Assembly (NCBI GenBank): GCA_021014325.1
Contig: CM037470.1
Coordinates: 2,604,001 to 2,668,000 of the forward strand
Direction of reading: 5' to 3'
Length of the DNA stretch: 64,000 bases
Source: Plazaster borealis
Taxonomy: Eukaryota > Echinodermata > Asteroidea > Forcipulatida > Labidiasteridae
Position numbers and translations under genes: made by a program. Each line of letters begins with the position of its first letter. Positions within the stretch are counted from its first letter, which is position 1. Shown piece by piece: positions 19,201 through 33,400 of the stretch. Below the pieces are notes generated by a model. The model did no database searches, was not told the origin of the DNA, and worked only from the letters and a program-made list of their open reading frames with translations.

Positions 19201-21455
19201 GGACAGTCCAAACATTTTTGTCCTTTCACACGAAGTGCAATTTGTAAAAATTCACAACCATGCTAAAATTAAGCAAGGGACCCCTGCTAAATTGCTGCCA
19301 TGTGAAAAGGGCTTTAGGTTCATAATGTATGCCATCAAAGGCAACAAGTTCCAGGCAATCTCACAAAGAGGGAAAAATACTCCGGGTTTCAGTTTGCTCT
19401 TTGGTATGAATGTAGTCAGAGACTGGTACATTTAGAACAATGTCTCTTGTACTAAGCTGTCAAAGTATTCCTTCGACATGCAGTGCTGTTGGTTGCCTCT
19501 TAGTTGATTGTTAAAATTTACTCGTACAACTACAATGGTGACAAGACACTACCAGGGTCCTCCCCTAGCACTAAGCTAGCATATTGGGCTGATACCCGCG
19601 AATTGCGTGCCTATACAAGCACATTTTTGTTTTGTTTTATTTCATATCAAATTCACAAAAATCATCAAGACAAAACCATTTAGAATGCTCCAGATTGCAC
19701 TGTAGGGCTTTTAAAACCAAGATACTGACACCAAGTAGAAAACATTTTGTGTTCCATGTTTCATTTCAGCCAGCTTTGGCCAAACTTCCAGAATTTGGGT
19801 CGAGAATGCCCTATAGTTTTGAAAAAATCCAGGGTAGAATGCTGCCTACATTGTGTAGTAGCCATGCTCAAGGCTCGAAATTAACACTGGACCACAGTCC
19901 CGAGGCTAGTGATTTTAGCGTTGGGCCAGTAAACTCATGACTGGAGAAGTCCGGTGGTCTTTTTTTCCTTCAATTGAATAATAAGAGGCTACCTCATTGT
20001 GTAATATCTTTGTGAAAAAAAAATGTCTTCCAGTCTGATAAATATATTCAGTTGAGTATCGAAGTACATTATTTTTAAAGACAAATGAGATAGATTTTCT
20101 CTTAGTGCTTTCTCAACTCATTTTGATTCTGGTCAAATTGTAAAATAAATTCTGGTCTAGTGAAAAATTTGAGCTCTAAGCCCTTCATTTAGTCATGTGA
20201 ACATTCCTCTTAAATTCGAGCCCTGTATGCTACAACTGTTCGGTTTTTTTTTTTGAGCAGTTGGTTTACTCCACAAAATGCATGTAAATAATGCCTCTAG
20301 AGTTTGACATGGCTCTTTGTTTCAAGGGACAAAAACCACCTTTAGAAAAACCTCAAGTCAACCTTTGGTTTACAATCCGGAGAAACAAAATCCCATCAGT
20401 TGTGTAAACTTATCATCCCATGCATGACTTGTTGAGTATGAATCGTTTGTTTACTCAGTGTGCAATGCAATGTTTGTGCCTCCAAAAGCATGTTTGCATA
20501 GTATACCAGAATTTACAACTGGGTTGGACTCCCTAAGTTAATAATTTTTTAACTGATCTTTGATTTATCTTTTTAAAATGTTTGGTGCAGTTTTATAAAC
20601 TGATGCGGTTTCATAAACTCTGTACAAAATTAAACACACCTTTTCGAGAGAAGACAAGGAAGGAAGTTTCAGTTTAGATGTGTGAGGAAAACCCCAGAGA
20701 ATTATTCCAGGGAAAACCCATGCAGTCAGGTAGGGACTTAAAACCAAATCCACACAGTGCCCCCGGCGGGATTCGAACCGGGGTCCTAGAGGTGGAAGGC
20801 GAGGAAAGATACAAACTACGCCAACCCGACCAACCACTGCTCTCAGTTACTCGCGGATTAGTAACCAACAGCTAATAAGTTAATTAGTTTATTAGTTCAT
20901 TAACAGGTTAATTGAATCCTTTGCTTTTATCGTTGACAGTTGTCCAGGTGGAAATAGCGGAAGCGTTCCTTGCGGAGGAGGAACGTTCAACAGTGACCCT
21001 GGACAGAGCGACTCAACAGCATGTCAGGTAAACCCTTTCTACTAATGATGTAAATAAAAACATTTGATCCAATAGACTGATCATTTTAAGCCTTGAAAAA
21101 AAAAGGCTTGTGTTTGTGAGGGATTACATGGCGTGTCGTGGCCAAGCGGTTAAGAGTCATCGTACTCAAGCGCTGGTGTTACTGATCAGCAGAGGGTGGG
21201 TTTGAGTCCCAGTCATGACATTTGTATCCTTGAGCAAGATGCTTTCACCATAATTGCTTTGTTCTTCGGATGGGACATTAGGCTATAGGTCCTACTAGGA
21301 TTGGTAGTGCACGTAAAAGAACCCAGAACACTTATCGTGGAAGAGTAGAGGTTAACCCCGGTGTTTCTGGTTCACATACATGAAGCAAGCACCCTTGTTT
21401 ACAGGTTTCCTCATGCTTGCAAGCTAGTGAGGCATCTTTGGTTTAATTACCAGAA

Positions 21456-21487
<32 letters not shown>

Positions 21488-24400
21488 AAGGCTTAATAAA
21501 TCATAATGTCAGTGTTTTGGAAGTCTTTATGCCATCAGTGTTCATATAATGGGTTACATGAATGTTTGTCATAAATGACACTCCTGGTACCAAAAAAATA
21601 AGTTGGTGGAGCTTGTTGAGAATGGTTGGAGGCGAGGCAACCATAGTACAACACCTTGAACGATATACACGGTGAGGTGGCACATAATGCTGGCAGACCA
21701 TGCCAGACTACACTGGGCAAACTACCAGACCATGCCAGGCAAACATTTTTCATGATATACATGCATTATGTAACTTGGTTCTTTTACTCGCATTACATTT
21801 AACATTAGGCTACAGGATTAATGGCTTTATGTCCCATCCAAAGGACGAAGCAATTTAGGTAAAACCATAAAACTAACCTGTGAAAATTTCCTTTCAAAAG
21901 TTGGTAGCATTTTTGAGATTTTGCCGAAAAATCTGGAGTGGTTATGTCCATGCAGGAAGAATAATCTGCAATTGGAAAACACAACTGAGAAACGTTACTG
22001 TCAGTAACGCTTCTCAGATTCAATTTTTGGGGGGATAAAAAGTGCTATCTTATTCCATAACCGCAGTACTTCGAAGTGAAAAGTTGTTCAAAATGCATTA
22101 TATTATCCAAAGCTGCAGTACTTCTTACTGTAAGTTTTTGTTGCCATTAATGTTCAGAGTTATTACCAAACGTACACAGACCCTTTAAGCCCAATGCAAA
22201 CTTTACCAGTCTATTCAAGTACACTTTATGGTTTGTTTCCTTCCCGCAGTCATGCTTGGCGGGAACCTACAGTGTCGGGGCGGCTGATTACTGTTCAGAG
22301 TGTCCGTCCGGTCACGCTTGCTTCGTGGACGGCACCAGCTCGCCGACGCAGTGTGGGGTTGGTCAGTACGCCCTCAACGGTAGCTCGGTGTGTAACCAAT
22401 GTCCGCTCGGCCACTACTGCCCAAACATATACAGCCATCCCGTCCAGTGCGACCTCGGACAGTATTCCAACGGGGAAGGCCAGACCTCTTGCACGGAGTG
22501 CGAGGCCGGTCATAAGTGCCCTGACCGGAACTCATCGGTACCCTGCCCAGCTGGTACAAAAAGTCAACTCGGAGATGGAGTGTGTACGAGCTGTGCTCTT
22601 GGGTATCGCAGGTAAGATAAACCATCATCAGTTGGGTTGTGTCTGAATTGTGGGCTACGGCTACGGCTAGATTGCCACATCATCGTGCATTGAAGTATGG
22701 GACATCCTTAGCAACACCCCTAGCAACAGTCATAGCCGTAGCTGTAGCCATCAAATCGGATATGGCTCTAGCAATCTTCCTTTTTTTCACTTGGAGTGTC
22801 ATGGCTGAGTATTCTAGTTCACTACTCTTGTAAACAATTACAATGTGCTATATACAAGGATCTCATTTCAAACATAGCTCTACCTACCTGTGGTAAGAAT
22901 AATGAGTTTGAGACGGGTGTTGGGCGTACATGTAGATAGAGCACTTTATACATGTAAGTGAACTATGTAGGGTTACTTCCCAATTGTAAATTAAAACTTT
23001 CAATCCTACTTGAACGTTCCATGTATTTGTCCTTTAGTGATGAAGGTGAAAGTGTCTGTACCATCTGTGACGCTGGTTACAACTGTCCGGACCCGGCCAG
23101 CCCGCAGGTTAAATGCGGCGAGGGCTACTTCTCACCCGAGGGCGCCGACAACTGCACCCGCTGCGCGAACAACGAGATCAGCAACACCCTCCACACGGCA
23201 TGTGACCCCTGTCCCGCGGGGAAGAGTTGCAGCGATCCTACCCTGACGCCCAGTGATTGTTCCGCAGGGGATTACGCCATGCTTGGGGACGGTGTCTGCC
23301 AGTCCTGCCCTGCTGGAAGTCGCTGCCCGACGACGTCAAGTGTTGAAGCGTGTCCTGCAGGTAATAAGAGTCAATTGTCTTGTGATTTGTGTTCTTCGGA
23401 GTTAAATTTTTCACATGAGAAATTTGTCAAACATGTCTCACCTGGTACTCCTTCCAGCGTACATTATGTTATTCATTTTAGATAATTCTCAACCCTCCTA
23501 CTATCTGACTATTCAATATCATCCACTGTGGTTTTGAATAATACATATAGACTATGCCAGACTGCATTATGACGTCATGTGGTGAATGCATCTACACAGT
23601 ACACAGTTAACCCTCCTACTATAGGACCATTCGATATCATCCACTGTGGTATTGCAATAAGTGTCATGTGGCGAGTGTATTCTACACAGTACACACATCA
23701 CATGCACTCAGTTCTGTGCACAGTTGTGCCACCATACACAAACCGGGCAGTCCGAGTGTTGAACAACAGATACATAAAGCAGCTCGTGATTTCTCTGGTG
23801 GTTTTGCATGATATATAAGTCTACTTATCATTACTATTCTAATATCAAATGTTGCTTCTCTAGATACGTATTCCATTGGGGGCGCTACAACCTGCACAAC
23901 ATGCCCCGCGGGTTATAGCTGTACGAACACATCAACCTCTGCCTGCCCTGGAGGATGGTACAGCCCGGAAGCCAGTAAGTATAAATAATTTTGGCTTTTA
24001 CAACCACCCCCAACAAAATTAAATAATAATAATAAATATATAAAAAGGAAAACATAAAAAAATAAAACAAATAATAATAATTTTGCAAAGGGCACTTGCA
24101 TTAGAAAATCTTAGAGTCTATGAGAAACATTTGAAGGGGCACCAAGTCCAAGACCATGGGCAACAAAAGAGGCCATGGCCTCCGCGGCCTCCAGATAATT
24201 CCAGCCCTCAAAAGGAATGCAAAAACTATGAATGTGAAAATGTTTAAACCACTCAATTTCACAAAGCAATTTTTCAAGAAGAAGAGGGAAAAAAAAAAAG
24301 AAAAAAAAAAAGGGTTTTTGATATCTCACATTTTTGTACATTCTACAACAACTATGCAGGCCTTTTGCTCTATGCAAGTTCAACGTTTGTGCACTGATTT

Positions 24401-27400
24401 GCTTCCCCCTTGTTGGTATTGTCCAAGATGTAAAAATTTCACCAAATCGAGAAGACCTATTTGCTCTGCCGCAATGATATGTGATCTAAGCAATCTTTAT
24501 CGTTCATAGATTCCGTCTGCTACGAGTGTGCAGCAGGGTTCTACTGCCCCGTAGCATCGGCAAAAGCGTTTGAATGTCAAGAGGGGTACTACAGCAGCTC
24601 GGCTGCGCAGCAGAGCTGCCTGGAGTGTCCGGCTGGGTCGATGTGCTCCACTAAGTCAGCCGTTGAGATCTGCAGTGCAGGTTTCTACTCCCTGGCGAGA
24701 TCGACGGCATGCACAGCATGTCCTGCAGGTAACTTTCCTTTCTCTTTGTTGTGTAGTCTGTCGTGGCCGAGCGATCGTGGCCAAGTGGTTGCTGCATCGG
24801 ACTCAAGTTCTTATGGGTGAATAATTAGAGTGTGGGTTCGATTCCCCCGGTCATGACACTTGTGTCCTTGAGCCAGGCACTTAACCATAATTGCTTCTCT
24901 TAACCCAGGTTTAGAAATGGGAACCTGCGAGGGCTGAGATAGTTTTGTGTTGGATTAACCCCTTAGCGCAAATTTAAGCAGCTTGGGTTTTTATACTCCC
25001 CAGGGAGTTGAGAAAGTTTGAAGAATGGTCTAAAATATACATGATCAATAGGATAATAATGTGCAAAGTGCCTTGATCTAGCTATTAGGATAGCTACTTG
25101 TATAAGAATCAAGTATTAATATTAGTATTGTAGCTGAGGGGTTGAGTGTACAGAGCTCGAGCCATCGGAGTGTGGGTTTAAATCCCAGTTTGGGGATATG
25201 AAAGTCGCATCCCCTTAAGGGGATCTCTTGGCTGCCGCTTCCCAGGTTGTATTGTAAACATGGGTGTGATCCCTGGCTACACGGCAGTTAAAGGTTGTAT
25301 GGCTTCTGACTGTCACCCCCTTGAACGAAAATATATAGGGCCTACAAAATAAGGAGACTGCCAACATAGGGCTAGATAGCTCAGTTGTTAGAGCGCCGGA
25401 ACATTAATCATGATTTCAGTTCCTGCTCTAGTCAATTTTTCTTTGTTGAACCCCAAATTAAAGTTTCTTTAGCTGTTTACCATTTGTAGAAAACATTTGA
25501 TGCCGACTTTGTCGCTGAAATTTTTTCGAAACTGACATTGCAAAATCTTTGTTTCCTCTGCCCCATTTAGGCCATTCTTGTGTCAATAATAAAAACATTG
25601 AGCCCGTACCGTGTGACGTGGGTTGGTATAACGACGAACCGTCCACCGAGGTTTGTCGGCAGTGCCCAACTGGAAAGTACTGCTCAGATCCAACACAGGG
25701 TCCTGTTGACTGCGACGACGGTAAGTAAACTTATCAAGTAATAAACCACAAGGGTTTGATGAATCTTATCATGATCAGAAGATTTGTCTTGTGCCCTGAC
25801 TGCAGGAGTAATAACTCAAGTAAAATCTCATCATACCAAAAAGGGGACCTGACTCTCTTGCCCTTCCTACCTCGCTATGGTGACATTGATTTGAATGGGA
25901 AGGAAAAAAACACAACAACAAAGGTCTTTCTCTACTCTCGCTTCAAAACATTTCATTTCAGGTTCGTACAGTTACGCTGGCTCCACCGGTTGCATTGACT
26001 GCCCGCCAGGCTATGCCTGCACAAACCATACCTATGAAGGAAGAGTTGTTTGCGCGGCAGGCACCTATGCTACTGGCAAGGCCACTTTCTGTGTGGAATG
26101 TGCTGCAGGCTACTTCTGCCCAACCACTATGTAAGTATTTATTGATTTTGTGTACAAATCCAACAGCGCAATCACCAATAACAGGATGGTGATTAGGAAA
26201 TGAGAAGAAATGTCTAGTTTTAGATGTGGGAGGAAAACCCCAAGATATACACATGGTTGTACCCGCAAGTTTACTATTTATTTATAGTTATTTCTTATTT
26301 GACAAATTTGTTCAGGTTTCTCAAGCATGCAATATTTTAGTCTTTTTGCGCTGTAGAAAACTGTAACAAAAAACAGCAGACAGAGTTTTGCTTGCAGGGC
26401 AGTTCTCTCCTTTTACTTTTGTATGCAGTTACAGAGTTGTGTGTCTGTTCAGGGGTATTGTAAAGGGTTCGAATCCCGACCGAGGCACCAGTGTTCCTTC
26501 TTCGCATCCTACATCAGTGGAGGGCAAAACTTCCATCATTTACTACCATTTACACTGGTGTCCTTGAGCAAGACACTTAACTATAGTTGCTTCTCTCCAC
26601 CCAGGGGTAAATGGGTACCTGTAAAGGGCAGAGATGGTTCTTGTGATTGATTTAGCTTGGTGCGCTGCATATTAGGCAGCACAGGCTGTATACTCCCAAG
26701 AGAGCTGAGATGACTTAAGGAATGAAATAAGTTGCCCAGTGACCAGGGATAATAATATTGAAGCGCCATGAGCGTCACTGAGTGACATTCGAGCGCTACA
26801 TAAGAAGCCACTATTATTATTGTTATTATTGTTAATTTTCTCACTGTTGCGATTTTGTGTTTATGCTAAAGTGACAACACTGAGATACCCTGTGCGCCCG
26901 GTACCTTCTCCTCGGCCGGAGCGACCTCGTGCCAAGTCTGCATCGCCGGTCAAGAATGCCCACGCACAGACGGGCTGGGCATCCGTAACTGCACCCTGGG
27001 GGAGTACAGTACAGTACAGAGTACAGCCTGCACGGCGTGCCCGTCCGGTTACGCTTGCCCGCTCACCGACAGCGACTATAAAGAACCGTGCACTGGTGGG
27101 TTCTACTCCACGGGTATGCAGAGCGCCTGTACAGGCTGCCCAGCTGGATTGTAAGTATTCTCTTACCCTTTTTCGTGGTATAGCTAGTGGCTTTGAAAAC
27201 AGCCAATGCGCATGATCGGTGCGCAAAGGCTGCTGGGTGAAATCTGAGTCCAAGCAACACCGGCAACCATCATGGCGCGCTGATTTTAGAATAAGGGGGA
27301 ACCCAGGTTCCACAAGCTACCTTCAGGAATTAAACAAAAAAATCAAATCTCATCCCGAGCAAAGTCGCACAGCCATCTGGGCCCAATTTCATAGAGCTGC

Positions 27401-30400
27401 TTAAGCACAAAAAGTAGCTAAGCGCAAAAAAATTTGGCTTACCAGAAAAAGGTTACCAGCCAAACTACCATGTAACGTGTACAATTTGTGACTGGTATCC
27501 TGCTCATTTCTGCTTAGCAGAAAATTGTTAAGCAATATTTTCTGCTTAAGCAGCTCTATGAAATTGGGCCCGGGTCTGTGTTTGAAAAACGTCCAACGTT
27601 GCGTTTATTTTATTGTTGTTTGCAGTTTCTGTCCGAATCCCTTCTCGGATCAAATGTTGGAATGTCCGACCGGCTACTACTCCTTGGGTAACACCTCTAT
27701 CTGCACTCAGTGTCCGGCTGGCTACGCATGTACGGACAAAGAGACTGAACCCAGGTACAGTATACAAATCTGCATTATCGTCAACTGAATCATTTTTAGG
27801 CCACATAAAAAAAACAAATTGTTGATCTTCCTTTTTTGGTGGGAAGTGGGGGGTGGGAGGTTTTTTTTGTTTTTTTATTTTTTTTTGTTGACATGGCAAA
27901 ATATAAAATAAAGAATAAAGAAACCATCACAATCACTATAAAATAGAGGGTTTGTGTGATTTTGATGTTTTTAATTGTTTTGTTAAACCCATTTAAATCC
28001 TAGATGACATTTTCTGTAAAAAAATTCTAAAAAAATCAAACGCAGTGTAGCTTTAGTAAATATTTTAAGAATTGTTCTTGTTTTTGCCAACATGAATACC
28101 CTTTCTTCGAACATCTATTTCCAACCTATGGATTTTGAAATAATACCGGTTAAAAAATATGTTGCTATAGTCTTAAAATGTCTCAGTTTGTTCAAACACC
28201 TTGAGTATGTTATTGGTAGATAGGTGCGCTATAGAAGGCTTTATATTATTATTATTGTTAGTTTTCTTTCCATTTTTGATGTTAGTGTCAAGAAATTGAG
28301 ACTGTTTACAAACTATGGGTTTATTGTTATGGGTTTAAAATTAGTAGGGGAGATGGCCTTAGCGTTCAATCCAAACCAGAACCTTTGTCAGAGGCATAAA
28401 CAAGCACAAACACAAACAGATCCATTGTTTATTGTTATACATATATGTTTTTTTGATTAAAAACAGTGACATTTGCGAATCGGGCACGTACTCGTTGGGT
28501 GCGCAGATATCGTGCACAAACTGCAACCCCGGTTACTTCTGCCCTTCGATCTACTCTGGACCAATCAAATGCTACAAGGGTTACTACAGCAGCCTCAATG
28601 CAGCCAACTGTACCATATGCGAGGCAGGGTACCAGTGCTCTGACCAGACAGGTGAGTAAATGCACGATTTAATAGCTGGTCCCAATTTCACGAAGCTGTT
28701 AAGCAGAAAATTATGCTCGGCAAAAATGTTTCTGCTTGGTAAAAATTAGCAGGGAACCAGTCAAAAACATCAAACATCACATGGTATTTCAGCTGGTAAC
28801 CTGTTTCTGCTAAGCAAGATTCTTCTGTGCGAAGCAATTTTTTTGAAATTGTGCAGGTTAAACTAGACTTCCAAAAGTAAATGCAAGGTATGTGTAGTAT
28901 TTGAAATGATCAAAAGCTTTTGATCGAAATGTTGAGTTGTTACTTGATGAGCAGTTCATATCAGAGTCAATATATTTTCTCCTTGTTGCATTCTTTCAAG
29001 GTTACTCAGAATTGACTTGATCTCTCAAAATTGTATAATACATGTAACATTTTCACAATAAAAAAAATTTAAAAAAATGCTTTTTTTCCTCGTGTTACAG
29101 TGCCCGAAGTTTGTCCGCCCGGTACCTGGTCTGAAGCAGGCTGGACCGGCTGCAAAGCCTGTGAGTCGGGCTACACCTGCGACGAGGGCTCCACGACGCC
29201 CAACCCCTCAGCTGATATCTGCGAGCCAGGGGGATGGTGCGACGGCAAGACACGTTACGAATGCCCTCCGGGATCGTACAACCCGAACAACGGATCGACA
29301 TCGCAGGCTACTGGCTGTATTCCATGCCGAGCAGGTCAGCAGCTTAATTTTTTTCTTTACAAGTATGCCAGCACAATATTTTTGGGGTTAATCAGTTTAT
29401 CATAACTTGAACTTTTGCCATCTGTTTTAGGTTTCTACTGCCCTGGCCCAGGAGACAGTGACTATGAAACAAACCTCTGCCCAACTGGTCACTATTGCCC
29501 AATTGGTACCACCTATAGGACTGCCTTCCCATGCCCAGGTAAGAATTTTAACCCTGACTTTTTCTTAATAATCCGTCCTGTTTCCGTCAATTTTTCCAGC
29601 GAGTTGACCAACCATTTGAATGTATTCAACTGCCAGGTTGTGTTTGGTGGCACAACTGTGCACAGAACTATTATGTGTACTGTGCACAGAGCTGTCTGTG
29701 TACTGTGCATAGAACTATCTGTGTACTGTGCACAGAACTATCTTTACTGTGCACAGAACTAAGTGTACTGTGCACAGAACTATCTGTGTACTGTGCATAG
29801 AACTATCTGTGTACTGTGCACATAAGTATTTGTGTACTGTGCACAGAACTAGCTGTGCATAGAACTATCTTTACTGTGCACAGAACTATCTGTACTGTGC
29901 ACAGAACTATCTGTGAACTGTGCACAGAACTATCTGTGTACTGTGCACAGAACTAGCTGTGCATAGAACTATCTTTACTGTGCACAGAACTATCTGTACT
30001 GTGCACAAAACTATCTGTCTACTGTAAACAGCACTATCTGTGTACTGTGCACAGAACTATCTGTGTACTGCGCAGATGCGATCATGACGAGTTTCCAAAG
30101 ATTTGAATTTCAAACTGATGTTGATTGATTCTTTCATACACATCGCAGGTGGTACGTACAACGATCTGACCAATCAGACGTCGGAGTTCCTCGCGTGTAA
30201 ACAGTGTCCCGCCGGCTCCTACTGCCCTCAAGGGAGTTCCAATTACGATAACTCCTGTCCACGAGGATTCTACTGTCTGGAGGGTCAAGCTTCCGGGGTC
30301 GACAACACCTGTCCGCTTGGATATTTCGGGTGAGTACTGTTTTAACTGGTCACTAAACACTGTTCCTTGTCTGGTCACGAGTTTACTGGTCTGATGCTAA

Positions 30401-33400
30401 AATCACTGGCCTCGAGCCTGTGGTCCAGTGTAAAATTTGAGCCCATAATATTCAAAATGATATGATATTAAAATGACTTTTTTGTTTGTTTTCTCTTGCA
30501 GGGATGGGTTAGGATTCGAGAACGCTACCCAATGCACAATCTGCCCCATGGGCTACTTCTGTCCCCACGGGAGTGCGACCAACCCCACCGTGTCAGCGAC
30601 CCCATGTGAACCGGGGACGTATAATCCGGATGAGGGGGCCGGTCATCAATTCAACTGCAGGCTGTGCGACCAGGGAAGGTCCTGTCCCCTGCCGGGATTG
30701 CATAATAGTTCGCACCCATGTGCAGAAGGTAAGTAGGGAAACAATTAATTATTCTTGTCATGGCTGTTCAGAAACATGCAGACATGATATTCTTCTTACT
30801 TAAGTTTGATTTCCGATTTTGTTTTGCCTTTGGGAAAAATCAGAAAAAAATTATGATGAAATAGCTTGAAAAGTCGTCTGACATTCCGGGAAAGCTCCAT
30901 TAAAGAATTTTTGAGTTTAGCCATCAAAACTCGTAAACTATACATTGCTACAGTGAGTGAGTGTGTTTACATTGTCATTACTTTGGTCATTAAACTTAAT
31001 GGATGAGCAGTTAATCTGCCTGGGGGCAGTCAGCAGCACTGCTGGCTTGTTCATGATCCAGTTAAAAGATTAAAGTGCTCTAAACCACTTGGCCACATGA
31101 CACCTTAGGAGACTTTTGGACGCTGATTGGCAGCACACCATGTCATTTTCCATTGTTCATGTAATTTGGGAATAAGCCATCCCTCTGATTTCAGAGACAC
31201 CCAGCCTTCCAAAATAACTTTGTCTCTCCAGCCGTCGATTTCACCAAACTCTTCCTAACTTGGGATTAATCCTAGGCAATGCTAAGAGATAGGACTAGTC
31301 TTAAGTTAAGACCAGTACTTAAAACTAGTCCTATCTCATAGCATTGCCTAGGATTAATCCTAAGTTAGGAAGAGTTTGGTGAAATCGACGGCAGCACATT
31401 TTGTTGCCTCAAATTTGTAAACTCTTTTTGTGACAGGATACTATTGTCGGAACGGGACCATCACCAACGACCAGTATCCGTGCCCTCCCGGGACATACAC
31501 TGGATCGACGTCTCTCACCTCGTCTGAAGAATGCTCTGCGTGCCCCGCCGGAAAATTCTGCAGCTGGGCAACAGGTGTGTTAATTGATTGATAAAATTTA
31601 TTCCGAAAAAACCCCCAACATAATTACAACAATGAGCAAGTTCCAGTGCTATAATCTTTAGTCAATTTGCAATTTAAATTTGATATATTATTTTCCTCTT
31701 CCAGGAGATACTGTCAACGGTCCCCAGCCCTGCAAGCCCGGTTACTATTGCCCTCTGCAGACACCAAGCCCTGACCGGTACCCGTGCCCTGAGGGGACCT
31801 TCTCCTCTAGCTCCAACCTCACCAAGCCGGCGGAGTGTACGTTTTGTACAGCAACATACTACTGCCTCGGTAGGTACTACCTCCTCTATTCCCAAATTTG
31901 GGTGGTATTTGTGGCTTGTGCATAAAAGCGCTCGCCTCTCACCACTGTGGCCCTGGTTCGATTCCTGGTTAGGGCCATATGTGAGTAGAGTTGCGCATTG
32001 GTTCTCTCCTGTGCCACAAGGGTGTTTCCTCTGGGCCTTCTAATGTTATCTCCCTCCACAAAAATTAAACATATTTGATCTCTGGCTGGGCTCCATGGTC
32101 AAATATTGGTCGATGTGGCTGGCTGCCAAAGGCGCCTTTACATGCCTTCGGCTCAACCAAGTTGTAGCTGCGCCCTTCGCAATTCAGCTTCTCAACTACG
32201 AGTAAAGATGATTAGCCACACAAATTATTTAGGTTATATTTCCTTTGAATTAAATCCACACTTGAATTTGATTTGTATTATACGGTGTTAAAAAAAAAAA
32301 CCTGCCATGAATCTTTTGTACATTTTCACATCAAATTTTTGCTTTTGTATGATGTCATGACCAGGTGGCGAATCTACGGAGAGTGGACCCTGTCCTCCCG
32401 GTTACTACTGCCCAACAGGTACCCAGTACGCTGAGCAGTATGCCTGCCCCAATGGCACATACAATATGGATTACAGTCAGGATGAAGTCAGTGACTGCAT
32501 GAATTGTACACAAGGTGAGGAACTGGCTATGTTGCTTTTAGGTGTCTGGGTGTAGGGTGGGTTAGGGTGATACTACTGCCCCCCATGGTACCCATAAAGG
32601 TATGTTTCATCTAAAGGCGCCTATAGTATGGAATACAGACAGGATGAGGTCAGTGACTGTATGAATTGTACACAAGGTATGGAGCTAGGCTACTTTACTT
32701 TGGGTTACTGGGTATTGGGTGGGTTAGGGTGATACTACTGCCCCCCATGGTACCCATAAAGGTATGTTTCATCTAAAGGCACCTACAATATGGAATACAG
32801 TCACGATAAAGTATGTGACTGCATAGATTGTGTACAAGGTATGGAACTAGGATACTTTACTTTGGGTTACTGGGTATAGGGTGGGTTGGGGTGTTACTAT
32901 TTTCCCCCATGGTACCCATAAAGGTATGTGTCTTCTAAAGGCGCCTATAGTATGGAATACAGACAGGATGAGGTCAGTCACTGTATGAATTGTACACAAG
33001 GTATGGAACTAGGCTACTTTACTTTGGGTTACTGGGTATAGGGTGGGTTGGGTGTTACTATTTTCCCCCATGGTACCCATAAAGGTATATGTCATCTAAT
33101 GGCACCTATAGTATGGAATACAGACATGGTGAAGTATGTGACTGTATGAATTATACACAAGGTGTGGATTAGGCTACTTTACTTTGGGTTACAGGGTAGG
33201 CCCTATAGGGTGGGTTGGGGTGTTACTATATTTCCCCCATGGTACCCATATAGGTATGTGTCATCTAATGGCACCTATAGTGTGGAATTTGACTCAATTT
33301 GACTTTCCTGATTTGTTTGTTTTACTCTATCAGGTCATTTCTGCGAGTATGGAGTCAACGAACCCGAGGCATGTCCACCGGGTACTTATATGCCTCGAGG

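Larger units (their letters stand above)
15873..20939. other. Intron 2 of the giant gene (5.1 kb)
   Basis: The largest intron. It holds a ~193-bp tandem repeat (16730-17170), a SINE (17468-17575), an inverted repeat pair (16040-16235 and 19645-19835), and a tRNA-like fragment in reverse (20755-20850). Open frames at 17946, 18720 and 19632 have no supporting motifs and are ignored. Confidence 0.6.

Noticed and set aside
22194..22646. Open frame of 150 codons overlapping exon 4, with Arg/Ser-rich product, and similar ones over exons 5, 10, 13, 20, 28
   Set aside because: Out-of-frame shadows of GC-rich exons. They lack the cysteine module pattern and do not join across splice sites.
24156..24509. 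Lys-rich 117-codon frame before exon 7
   Set aside because: It is made of A-runs and a dispersed repeat (gaggccatggcctccgcggc). No splice support.
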